Shown here piece after piece: positions 1 to 6,070 of a DNA stretch of 6,569 nt (positions within the stretch are counted from its first letter, which is position 1; each line of letters opens with the position of its first letter). The position numbers and the translations under genes were made by a program. Below the pieces are notes generated by a model. The model ran no database searches and was not told the DNA's origin. It saw nothing but the letters and a program-made list of their open reading frames with translations. The stretch is from an uncultured Campylobacter sp. (GTDB lineage Bacteria; Campylobacterota; Campylobacteria; Campylobacterales; Campylobacteraceae). The DNA lies in the NCBI RefSeq assembly GCF_938045625.1, contig NZ_CALIAV010000083.1, forward strand, positions 1 through 6,569. Direction: 5' to 3'.

Positions 1-58
1 ATTTTATGAAAGGAAAATGCGATATAAAATCGTAGAAAACCCGTATTTTAGAGCTTTA

Positions 59-135
59 TGGTGTCACGGGGGAGACTTGAACTCCCGACCTCCGGCTTAT
101 GAGACCAGCGCTCTAACCAGCTGAGCTACCGTGAC
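59..135 (-). tRNA. tRNA with CAU anticodon, probably elongator tRNA-Met
   Basis: The minus strand folds into a complete cloverleaf. The seven-pair acceptor stem is 129-135 with 63-69, the D-arm contains GCTCAGCTGG, and the anticodon loop is CTCATAA (97-103) with anticodon CAT at 99-101. The T-arm is GGGAG-TTCAAGT-CTCCC, the discriminator base is A, and the 3' CCA is encoded (59-61). The first acceptor pair is G-C, and the anticodon stem lacks the three consecutive G-C pairs of an initiator, so this is not tRNA-fMet. A CAU anticodon can also belong to tRNA-Ile2, where TilS converts the C to lysidine. I favour elongator Met from overall resemblance but cannot exclude Ile2 by eye. It stands alone, reading away from purF, behind its own promoter. 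Confidence 0.93.
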
Positions 136-148
136 GTTAAAGTTCGCA

Positions 149-154
149 ATTATA
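149..154 (-). promoter_or_regulatory. -10 box of the tRNA promoter
   Basis: On the minus strand a perfect TATAAT lies 13 bases upstream of the mature tRNA 5' end at 135. That spacing would start transcription about 7 bases before the tRNA. The sequence upstream is AT-rich with no good TTGACA at 17 bases, which is usual for Campylobacter sigma-70 promoters, where the -35 box is poorly conserved. The call rests on the match and its spacing. Confidence 0.6.
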
Positions 155-216
155 TTCAACGTTTGCTTATATATTGATAAAATATTTTCATTTTTGCGCA
201 GTAGGGCACCCAAAAG

Positions 217-234
217 TCAAATTTTAAAATTTGA
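217..234. repeat. 18-bp perfect palindrome of the AAATTT type
   Basis: TCAAATTTTAAAATTTGA equals its own reverse complement. It lies in the 272-bp spacer between the tRNA and the purF stop, which otherwise holds the tRNA promoter, one isolated CAAATTTG (285-292) and the hairpin at 339-399. I see no convincing gene in the spacer. The palindrome belongs to the CAAATTTG-like sequence style that recurs throughout the window. A role in termination, protein binding or DNA methylation is possible but not shown. Confidence 0.55.
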
Positions 235-338
235 TTCGCCGATTTTCGAGCATAAATTTCATTAAATTTAAATCTATAAAAATCCAAATTTGAGGCAAAA
301 ACGTCAAAAACTAAAATTCGCATTTTCAAGGTGCGGGT

Positions 339-399
339 TTTGCCGCTCAAATTTGACGAGTTCAAATTTGCCAAAATAGGTCAAATTTGAAACGGCAAA
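339..399. repeat. CAAATTTG-based inverted repeat just after purF
   Basis: The left arm is TTTGCCG-CT-CAAATTTGA (339-356). The right arm is TCAAATTTG-AAA-CGGCAAA (381-399). They pair over 16 bases with an unequal 2/3-base internal loop. The 24-base loop contains a third CAAATTTG (363-370). On the minus strand the structure begins 8 bases after the purF stop codon, so it may end or protect the purF transcript. It is not followed by a T-run, so it is not a canonical intrinsic terminator. It shares sequence with the hairpin at 5895-5964. Confidence 0.55.
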
Positions 400-407
400 G
401 GCCGAAT

Positions 408-1745
408 TTACTTGATAAAATAATCTCCGTCAAAGCTAACTAACGAGTACTTGCGCTCGCTGCCGATGCTGCTAACTAGCTCGTCCACGTCTAAAAACTC
501 GAGGCTGTCCGCACCGATAAATTTACACACTTCCTCCGGCGTTTTGTTTGCGCTGATTAGCTCCTCGAAGCTTGGAGTATCGATACCGTAGCGCTCGGGG
601 TATTTTAGCTCGGGGCAAGCGACCTTAAAGTGTATCTCTCTCGCCCCCGCATGACGCAGTAGCTCGACGATCTTTTTAGAGGTCGTACCGCGCACGATGC
701 TATCGTCCACTACGACTATGCTTTTGCCTTTGAGCAGGCTTGCCATCGGGTTTAGCTTGAGCTTAACCTTGAGGTTGCGCATCTCTTGAGTCGGCTCGAT
801 GAAGGTGCGGCCGACGTAGTGGTTGCGCACGATGGCTAGCTCAAACGGTATCCCGCTGGCATTTGCGTAGCCTAGCGCCGCCGGCACGCCGCTGTCTGGC
901 ACCGGCACGACGAAGTCTGCGTTAATCTTGCTTTTTTTAGCTAGCGTTTCGCCCATTTTTTTGCGTACTTCGTAGACGCTTTTGCCCTCGATGACGCTAT
1001 CTGGGCGCGCGAAATAAATATACTCAAACGCGCAAACTCTAGGCTCGGCTTCAAAAAGGCGCACGCTCTCAAATTCGCTTTTGCCCTGCTCGAAAACCAG
1101 CATCTCGCCGGGCTCCACGTCGCGGACGAAGCTCGCGCCCACCAAATCAAACGCGCACGTCTCGCTAGCTACGATGTAGCCGCCGTCTTTTAGGCGTCCA
1201 AGAGAGAGCGGTCTCACGCCCCAGCGGTCACGGATGGCGAAAATTTTATGGCGTGACTGGATGAGTAGGCAGTAAGCGCCTTTGATCTGCTTTAGCGCCG
1301 CGACTATGCGGTCTTGTAGGTGTTCGCTGCGACTTCTAGCGATGAGATGCACGATGTTTTCGGTGTCCATATTGCTCTGAAATATCGCGCCCTCGGCGAT
1401 TAGCGCGCTGCGGACTTCGTCTTTGTTTACGAGGTTGCCATTGTGCACGATAGAGACTTGGCCTAGCGAGTAGTTTGCCGCGATTGGCTGCGCGTCGGCG
1501 GCGGAGTTTTTGCCTGCGGTGGCGTAGCGGTTGTGCCCGATCGCCATATCGCCTTTTAGACTCTCGAGGTTCGTCTTGTCAAAGACTTCGGTAACTAGCC
1601 CGCGACCCTTGACGGTTTCTATACGGCCGTTTTCGCATGCGCTGATGCCGCTTGCTTCCTGGCCTCGGTGTTGCATGGCAAATAGCGCGTAGTATGCCGT
1701 TCGCGCAGCGTCTTTAGAATTTATTACTCCAACTATCGCACACAT
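408..1745 (-). CDS. purF: Amidophosphoribosyltransferase (PurF)
   Basis: PurF catalyses the committed step of de novo purine synthesis in the cytoplasm: PRPP plus glutamine gives phosphoribosylamine. The 445-residue protein starts Met-Cys, so Cys2 becomes the N-terminal nucleophile of the class II glutaminase domain without a propeptide. Supporting glutaminase residues are the HNRYAT motif (71-76), HNGNL (101-105) and D127. The phosphoribosyltransferase domain carries the PRPP-binding loop VVVDDSIVRGTTS (344-356). The length is normal for the family. An AAAGGA Shine-Dalgarno sequence at 1755-1760, 9 bases before ATG, supports the start. Although the body resembles the iron-sulfur Bacillus-type enzyme, only one of the four cluster cysteines (C238) seems kept; the others align with E384, S434 and S437. 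dapB lies 312 bp upstream in the same direction. Confidence 0.97.
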   Translation of the reverse strand: MCAIVGVINSKDAARTAYYALFAMQHRGQEASGISACENGRIETVKGRGLVTEVFDKTNLESLKGDMAIGHNRYATAGKNSAADAQPIAANYSLGQVSIVHNGNLVNKDEVRSALIAEGAIFQSNMDTENIVHLIARSRSEHLQDRIVAALKQIKGAYCLLIQSRHKIFAIRDRWGVRPLSLGRLKDGGYIVASETCAFDLVGASFVRDVEPGEMLVFEQGKSEFESVRLFEAEPRVCAFEYIYFARPDSVIEGKSVYEVRKKMGETLAKKSKINADFVVPVPDSGVPAALGYANASGIPFELAIVRNHYVGRTFIEPTQEMRNLKVKLKLNPMASLLKGKSIVVVDDSIVRGTTSKKIVELLRHAGAREIHFKVACPELKYPERYGIDTPSFEELISANKTPEEVCKFIGADSLEFLDVDELVSSIGSERKYSLVSFDGDYFIK

Positions 1746-1796
1746 TTTAATTTTTCCTTTTTGAGGCTCGTCTCGCGAGCGCTTTTTGCGGAGCTT

Positions 1797-1847
1797 GAAA
1801 TTTTCGCCCTGCGACAGACTACATGTCTAGTCTTGGACGAAAATTTC
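1797..1847. repeat. Nested stem-loop upstream of purF
   Basis: Perfect 10-base arms GAAATTTTCG (1797-1806) and CGAAAATTTC (1838-1847) enclose a second perfect 6-base stem, AGACTA (1816-1821) with TAGTCT (1828-1833), around a 6-base loop. It lies about 50 bases upstream of the purF start. There is no T-run after it in the minus direction. It could be a leader structure or a copy of a dispersed element. The neighbouring structure at 1960-2020 has a similar outer-plus-inner design. Confidence 0.55.
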
Positions 1848-1900
1848 TGCGCAACCCAAAAAATCATCTCGCGATACTTTGCCTCTCATACTAAAATTTA

Positions 1901-1906
1901 ATTATC
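1901..1906 (-). promoter_or_regulatory. Candidate -10 box for purF
   Basis: The minus strand reads GATAAT, five of six matches to TATAAT, preceded by a T-rich stretch. If used, it would give a purF leader of about 150 bases that includes the stem-loop at 1797-1847. There is no clear -35 box. In such AT-rich DNA similar hexamers arise by chance, so this is only a candidate. Confidence 0.25.
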
Positions 1907-1959
1907 AAAAATTTGAACGCAAAATGATAAGGCACAGGATTTTTTCGCTTAATTAAGGC

Positions 1960-2020
1960 GAAATTTAATTTTTAAGCGTAGGCTAACCGTGCGGGTTGCC
2001 GAGCTTGAAAATTAAATTTC
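1960..2020. repeat. 18-base-arm nested stem-loop downstream of dapB
   Basis: The left arm (1960-1977, beginning GAAATTTAATT) pairs with the right arm (2003-2020, ending AAATTTC) at 17 of 18 positions. The exception is T1973 with G2007, a wobble if the plus strand is transcribed and an A-C mismatch in a minus-strand transcript. Inside is a GC-rich stem, GGC-AACC (1981-1988 with one bulged T) against GGTT-GCC (1994-2000), with loop GTGCG. It begins 37 bases after the dapB stop. The lower-coordinate side has no T-run on the minus strand, so a simple rho-independent terminator is not supported, though a transcript-end or processing structure is plausible. Confidence 0.6.
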
Positions 2021-2057
2021 AACGCAAAGTAAGTAGAAAAAGCCAAGCCGCTTATTA

Positions 2058-2825
2058 TCACAGCCCCAGGCAATCATCTATCCCGTACAGCCCGCTCTCT
2101 CGCCCCGCCACCCAAATAGCCGCCTTTATCGCGCCCTTGGCAAAGGTCGCGCGGCTAGTTGCGGTGTGATTTAGCTCGATAAACTCGCCGTCGTTGTAAA
2201 ATCCGACCGTATGCCTGCCCACTATGTCGCCGCCTCGCACCGCTAGGATCGCGATCTCGTCCTTGCTGCGAGCTCCGACTAGCCCGTCTCTACCGGTCAC
2301 CAAAACGTCTTTTAGATTTAAACCTCTAGCTGCCGCCACGCGTTCGCCAAGCGTTAGCGCCGTGCCGCTTGGAGCGTCTTTTTTATGTCTGTGGTGCTGC
2401 TCGACGATCTCGGCGTCAAATTCGCGCAATGCCTTTGACGCAAGCGCCGCCAATCGGTTTAAAATCGCGACGCCAAGGCTCATGTTGGTAGCGTAAAGTA
2501 TCGGCATCGCCGCGCTTGCTAGCTTTAGCAGGTTCGCGCCGTCCTCGCCAAGACCCGTCGTGCCGATGACTAGCGGTTTTGGATCGGTGCGAGCGTAGTT
2601 TAGCAGGTTTATCGCGCCATCTTTGATCGTAAAGTCGATAACGACGTCGCAGTTTGCGAAAAGCTCGTCAAATTTGTCCGTGAGGATGACGCCATCAGGC
2701 AACGCAAAGTCAAGCGGCTCTATCGTATAAGCCGCGCTAAGCTTTGCGCCAGGCTCATTTTTTAGGCACTCTATGATCATGCGTCCCATTTTGCCGCTTG
2801 CGCCGTGGATTCCTATTTTTACCAA
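2058..2825 (-). CDS. dapB: 4-hydroxy-tetrahydrodipicolinate reductase (DapB)
   Basis: DapB reduces 4-hydroxy-tetrahydrodipicolinate to tetrahydrodipicolinate with NAD(P)H, in the cytoplasmic pathway to meso-diaminopimelate (peptidoglycan) and lysine. The 255 residues fit the family length. The N-terminal Rossmann domain shows GASGKMG (8-14), DFT (64-66) and IGTTGL (87-92). The signature EQHHRHKKDAPSGTA (142-156) holds the catalytic His/Lys pair, H144 and K148 by alignment with the E. coli enzyme, and the substrate-binding SGT. The C-terminal NHTATSR (219-225) is also typical. The start is TTG at 2823-2825, with AAAGGA 6 bases upstream and an in-frame TAA two codons upstream. The next Met (residue 13) lies inside the nucleotide-binding loop and would destroy it. 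It is divergent from the peptidase gene and upstream of purF. Confidence 0.97.
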   Translation of the reverse strand: MVKIGIHGASGKMGRMIIECLKNEPGAKLSAAYTIEPLDFALPDGVILTDKFDELFANCDVVIDFTIKDGAINLLNYARTDPKPLVIGTTGLGEDGANLLKLASAAMPILYATNMSLGVAILNRLAALASKALREFDAEIVEQHHRHKKDAPSGTALTLGERVAAARGLNLKDVLVTGRDGLVGARSKDEIAILAVRGGDIVGRHTVGFYNDGEFIELNHTATSRATFAKGAIKAAIWVAGRESGLYGIDDCLGL

Positions 2826-2831
2826 AATTTA

Positions 2832-2837
2832 TCCTTT
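2832..2837 (-). promoter_or_regulatory. Ribosome-binding site fixing the dapB TTG start
   Basis: AAAGGA on the minus strand lies 6 bases before TTG (2823-2825). An in-frame TAA sits between them, so no longer reading frame is possible. Together with the need to keep the Rossmann loop, this decides the start codon. Confidence 0.8.
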
Positions 2838-2848
2838 AAAATTTGGCC

Positions 2849-2886
2849 TAAATTTAGCATAAATTTCATAAAAAATAAATTTAGCA
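2849..2886. repeat. 11-bp direct repeat upstream of dapB
   Basis: TAAATTTAGCA occurs at 2849-2859 and again at 2876-2886, 27 bp apart. On the minus strand each copy reads TGCTAAATTTA, which loosely resembles an extended -10 element, so one copy could be the dapB promoter. The offset (about 2.5 helical turns) does not argue strongly for cooperative protein binding. Chance in AT-rich DNA is possible. Confidence 0.35.
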
Positions 2887-2897
2887 CGGCCGTAGTC

Positions 2898-2916
2898 TTT
2901 GCCGCGCGCGGGCAAA
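2898..2916. repeat. GC-rich inverted repeat in the divergent promoter region
   Basis: TTTGCC (2898-2903) and GGCAAA (2911-2916) flank GCGCGCG, and the centre contains the 10-bp palindrome CCGCGCGCGG (2902-2911). This GC block sits in an otherwise AT-rich 142-bp region, about 20 bp upstream of the peptidase -10 box. It could be an operator or only a local structure. It lacks a T-run on either side. Confidence 0.35.
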
Positions 2917-2935
2917 AATATTAAAAATCGCGCTA

Positions 2936-2941
2936 TATAAT
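2936..2941 (+). promoter_or_regulatory. -10 box of the M16 peptidase gene
   Basis: A perfect TATAAT lies 26 bases before the ATG at 2968, with A/T-rich sequence upstream and no TTGACA, as is common in Campylobacter. Transcription would begin near 2948, giving a leader of about 20 bases that still contains the AAAGGA ribosome-binding site (2957-2962, 5 bases before the ATG). Confidence 0.65.
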
Positions 2942-2967
2942 CGACTTTTTAAATTTAAAGGACGACG

Positions 2968-5814
2968 ATGAGGAAAATTTTATTTTTATTTCTGGCTGTT
3001 TTTGCGGCGAGCGTTTTAGCTAAACAAGCACCGGTTGCGCAGACCGCTAAAACGCGGCAGGCGGACGCAAATTTGAGCGCGTCAAATTTGACGGCGAAAG
3101 ATAAAAACGCGCAAAAGCTAAATTTAACCCAAGATCCCGCTATATCGAGCGGCGAGCTAGCAAACGGGCTAAAATACTACGTCAAGGAAAACAAGCAGCC
3201 CGCAAATTCGGCCTATTTTTATCTAGTCGTAAACATAGGCTCGACCGACGAGCGCGAAAACGAGCTGGGGTTGGCGCACTTTACCGAGCATATGGCGTTT
3301 AACGGCAGCCGCGAGTTTAGTAAAAACGAGCTGGTGAAAAAACTAGAGAGTCTCGGAGTGGCCTTTGGCGCGGATCTAAACGCGCAGACTAGCTACGATC
3401 AGACGGGCTATCTACTAGAAATCCACGTAAACGAGCAAAATTTAAAGGACGTTTTCCGCGTCTTTCGCGACTGGATCGACGGCGTGAGCTTTGACGCGGC
3501 CGAGCTGGATAAGGAGCGGGGCATCATCATCGAGGAGGAGCGCGCTAGAAACACGCCTGCGTATAGATTTTACATCAAAAATCGCGTGCCAGAGCTCTAC
3601 GGCGATAGCATCTACGCCAAAAGGTCGCCCATCGGCGATATGAATATCGTAAAAAACGTCGACGTAGCGACCATAAAGGGCTTTTACGGCAGGACGTATC
3701 AGCCTAGATTTATGAAATTTATCGCAGTCGGCGACTTTGATAAAAAGCGCATCGAGGAGATGATAAAGCAAAGCTTTAGCTCCGCTAAAAACACGAACGA
3801 CTACGCAAGCCCTGATAAAACTATTCCTATAAAAAGCGGCTTTAGCGTAAACAACTACGACTCGGCCGAGATCGGGCTAAACTCGCTAAATTTGATCTTC
3901 ACGCAAAAGTACAAATTTGATGGCGAGATCCAAAGGCTCAGGCAAAATTTGCTCGTAAACTACGTCTCAGACCTCGTCGCGATGATATACGAGCAGCGAA
4001 ATTTGGCCCTACGCGGGCGATTTTACTCGCCGATAATCGAAGATCAAAACGTGCTTTACGCCTTTGAGATAAATGCCGTCGAGGATGATTTTAGCGGCGC
4101 GCTTAGCGATCTGGCGGGCGTTTTAAAGGGTGTGGAGAAATTTGGCTTTAGCAAGGCGGACTTTGAAAGCGCGAAAAAAGATTTTATAAATTCGGCTAAA
4201 AATGCCTATTTGCAAGCGGGCAATAAGCGCTTGAGCGCGGTCGCGGCAGATATCGAGGAGACGACTAGGATCGGCGGCGTGCTGCTAGGCGAAAAAGACC
4301 TGCGCGACGTTACTTTGGCGCTGCTTGATGAGATCAGCCTTGATGACGTAAATGCCGAATTTAGGCGGATACTGGACATCGACGCAAAAACTTTAAACGT
4401 GATTAGCGCCAAAGGGGCGAAGCTAAGCGAGGCTAAATTTGATCAAATTTGGGCGGAGGCAAAGCCATACGATACGCTAGCCGCAAAGCAGGCAAAGAGC
4501 GAGCTTTTCGACTACGGCGCGCTAAAACCTAAAAATTTCGTCTCCAAAAAACATAACGAGAAGCTTGATTTTTATCTTTACGAGCTGCCAAACGGCGCGC
4601 GCGTGGCATTTAAAGAGGTAAAAACCAAAAAAGACGTCGTCTGGCTAAGCGCGGTTAGTCGCGGCGGCACGTCAAATTTGGCCAAGCCAAAGCAGGGCGC
4701 GCTAGCAGTAGAGGTCTCAAACGAGAGCGGGGCGGGGGAGTTTAGCAACTACGACCTGGCTAAAATCCTAAGCGGCAAGCAGCTAAGCTATAGCAAATTT
4801 ATCGATCAGCTTTCGCAAGGATATAGCGCAAGCTCGGCTAGCGCGGACTTCGAGTGGCTTTTGCGCGCGCTGTTTTTGGAGTTTAGCGAGCCTAGATTTG
4901 ACGAAAACGCGCTAAAAAAGACAAAAATCAACGAGCTTGAAAAGCTGGAAAAAACCAAAAATCTGCCCGAGCGCAAATTTCGCGACGAATTTGCGAGATT
5001 TTTCTACGAAAATAACCCGCGAACAAACCCGCTCGAGGCCGCGGACATAAACGAGCTGCAGATGAGCGACGTAAAAAAGATAGTGAAGGATAAATTTACC
5101 AACGCGGCTTCGTATGATTTTATCGTGGTCGGCGATCTAAATTTGACTGCGGTCGAGCCTCTCTTGCAAAAATATCTGGCAAATTTACCCGCACGCGCGG
5201 AACGCGAAAATTTCGTCGATGACGGTGTAAGGACGATCGCGGGCGAACGCGAGTTTAAGCGAAGCTACCAAACCACGCAGCGAAGCGACGCCGCGATGAT
5301 AATGAAAAACGAAAACGTGAAGTATTCGCGCCCGGAGTTACTGCGCGTAAACGCCCTATCTGCGGTGCTTTCGATGATGCTGCGCGAGGACGTGCGCGAG
5401 GACCGCGGGCAGGTCTACGGCCTGGGCGTGCATATGAATCTCGCAAAATATCCGTACCAAAGCTTCACCGCGCATTTTGGCTTTACGGCTGCGCCTGATA
5501 ACGTAAACGCCGTGCTAGGCGAGATAAAATCAAACGTCGCCGAGCTAAAAGGCGGCGCGGACATCCAGCGCTATCTACAAAATTTCAAAAAATCAGCCCT
5601 CGTAAAAATGCGCCAATCCTACGTTCAGGGCGAGTTTTGGACGCGCGCGGTCATGCGCGAGCTGGTTTTTGGCGATGATGAGGTTTTGAGCCTGGACGAG
5701 TACGAAAAGGCGGTAAATGCGCTCACCGAGCAAGACGTAAGAGACGCGGCGAAGCTCTATCTGGACGAGAAAAACGTCGTGATAAGCGTGAATAATCCCG
5801 CTTCGGCGAAGTAA
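2968..5814 (+). CDS. pqqL: Secreted M16 (insulinase-family) zinc peptidase, PqqL-like
   Basis: This 948-residue protein matches PqqL-type M16 peptidases (E. coli PqqL is similar in length and layout). A type I signal peptide (residues 1-18, cleavage after VLA, no lipobox Cys) sends it to the periplasm. Residues 19-55 form an Ala/Lys/Gln/Asn-rich linker. Four M16-type domains follow, roughly 60-235, 240-430, 535-695 and 700-900. The inverted zinc motif HFTEH (104-108) supplies two His ligands and catalytic E107. The third ligand is probably E190 in ERGIIIEE. The C-terminal half lacks HxxEH at the equivalent place (around VSNESGAGEF, 583-592) but keeps the R/Y substrate element REDVREDRGQVYG (806-818). 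So one active and one degenerate half form a clamshell. M16 enzymes degrade peptides; the substrate here is unknown. No TonB receptor neighbour is visible. It has its own promoter. Confidence 0.88.
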   Translation: MRKILFLFLAVFAASVLAKQAPVAQTAKTRQADANLSASNLTAKDKNAQKLNLTQDPAISSGELANGLKYYVKENKQPANSAYFYLVVNIGSTDERENELGLAHFTEHMAFNGSREFSKNELVKKLESLGVAFGADLNAQTSYDQTGYLLEIHVNEQNLKDVFRVFRDWIDGVSFDAAELDKERGIIIEEERARNTPAYRFYIKNRVPELYGDSIYAKRSPIGDMNIVKNVDVATIKGFYGRTYQPRFMKFIAVGDFDKKRIEEMIKQSFSSAKNTNDYASPDKTIPIKSGFSVNNYDSAEIGLNSLNLIFTQKYKFDGEIQRLRQNLLVNYVSDLVAMIYEQRNLALRGRFYSPIIEDQNVLYAFEINAVEDDFSGALSDLAGVLKGVEKFGFSKADFESAKKDFINSAKNAYLQAGNKRLSAVAADIEETTRIGGVLLGEKDLRDVTLALLDEISLDDVNAEFRRILDIDAKTLNVISAKGAKLSEAKFDQIWAEAKPYDTLAAKQAKSELFDYGALKPKNFVSKKHNEKLDFYLYELPNGARVAFKEVKTKKDVVWLSAVSRGGTSNLAKPKQGALAVEVSNESGAGEFSNYDLAKILSGKQLSYSKFIDQLSQGYSASSASADFEWLLRALFLEFSEPRFDENALKKTKINELEKLEKTKNLPERKFRDEFARFFYENNPRTNPLEAADINELQMSDVKKIVKDKFTNAASYDFIVVGDLNLTAVEPLLQKYLANLPARAERENFVDDGVRTIAGEREFKRSYQTTQRSDAAMIMKNENVKYSRPELLRVNALSAVLSMMLREDVREDRGQVYGLGVHMNLAKYPYQSFTAHFGFTAAPDNVNAVLGEIKSNVAELKGGADIQRYLQNFKKSALVKMRQSYVQGEFWTRAVMRELVFGDDEVLSLDEYEKAVNALTEQDVRDAAKLYLDEKNVVISVNNPASAK

Positions 5815-5894
5815 AATTTGAGCCTCGGCGGTAAATTTTATTTGCTGCCCGGGCGACGAGCGCAAATTTGGCTTTAGATTCGGCTGAGAGCTGT

Positions 5895-5964
5895 CAAATT
5901 TAAAATTTGACGGGCAAATTTGCGTCCGTTCTCGTCAAATTTGCCCGCTTAAATTTTAAATTTG
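5895..5964. terminator. Long CAAATTTG inverted repeat between convergent genes
   Basis: The left arm is CAAATTTAAAATTT (5895-5908), GA, CGGGCAAATTTG (5911-5922). The right arm is CAAATTTGCCCG (5936-5947), CTT, AAATTTTAAATTTG (5951-5964). All 26 paired positions match, with a 2/3-base internal loop and a 13-base apical loop. It lies 80 bases after the peptidase stop and about 106 bases from the stop of the convergent gene, where a bidirectional terminator is expected. A long pure T-tract is missing, so termination is inferred from position and stability. The rest of the 256-bp spacer contains more CAAATTTG copies (5863-5870, 6024-6031) and no gene that I can support. Confidence 0.45.
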
Positions 5965-6070
5965 TGCCGCCGCGAGCTCAAATTTATCTTTAGGCTTCGT
6001 CTTTGCGCCGAGATTATTTGCTTCAAATTTGAGCTTGAACTAGATTTACTTCGGTTGTTATCTACGTAAA

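Larger units (their letters stand above)
1746..2057. other. 312-bp structured spacer between dapB and purF
   Basis: No ORF of useful length with a start and ribosome-binding site is visible on either strand. The spacer contains the purF Shine-Dalgarno, a small stem-loop next to it (GCTCG 1766-1770 with CGAGC 1776-1780), two larger nested stem-loops (1797-1847 and 1960-2020, listed separately) and the palindrome CTTAATTAAG (1948-1957). The phrase GAGCTTGAAA occurs at 1791 and again at 2001. Because both flanking genes run on the minus strand, this is at once the end of dapB and the leader of purF, and any purF promoter must lie here or upstream of dapB. I recognise no purine riboswitch or PurR box, but cannot exclude one by eye. 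Confidence 0.6.

Noticed and set aside
20..32. CGAT / ATCG mini-stem downstream of the tRNA, considered as its terminator
   Set aside because: Only four base pairs with a weak following T-stretch on the minus strand; too weak to call.
17..124. Plus-strand ORF with a nearby AAGGAAA, running through the tRNA gene and encoding a WCHGGDLNSRPPAYE-like peptide
   Set aside because: This is the well-known false protein made by translating the antisense strand of a tRNA gene.
156..374. Minus-strand 72-codon ORF between purF and the tRNA
   Set aside because: It begins with TTG without a Shine-Dalgarno sequence, covers the tRNA promoter region and the palindromic repeats, and its Asn-Leu-Ser-rich start simply reads CAAATTTG copies.
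3442..3771. Minus-strand 109-codon ORF inside the peptidase gene
   Set aside because: It lies wholly opposite a strongly supported coding sequence, including the zinc-ligand region, and resembles no known protein.
5593..5865. Minus-strand 90-codon ORF overlapping the 3' end of the peptidase gene
   Set aside because: It is antisense to the conserved C-terminal domain and has no independent support.
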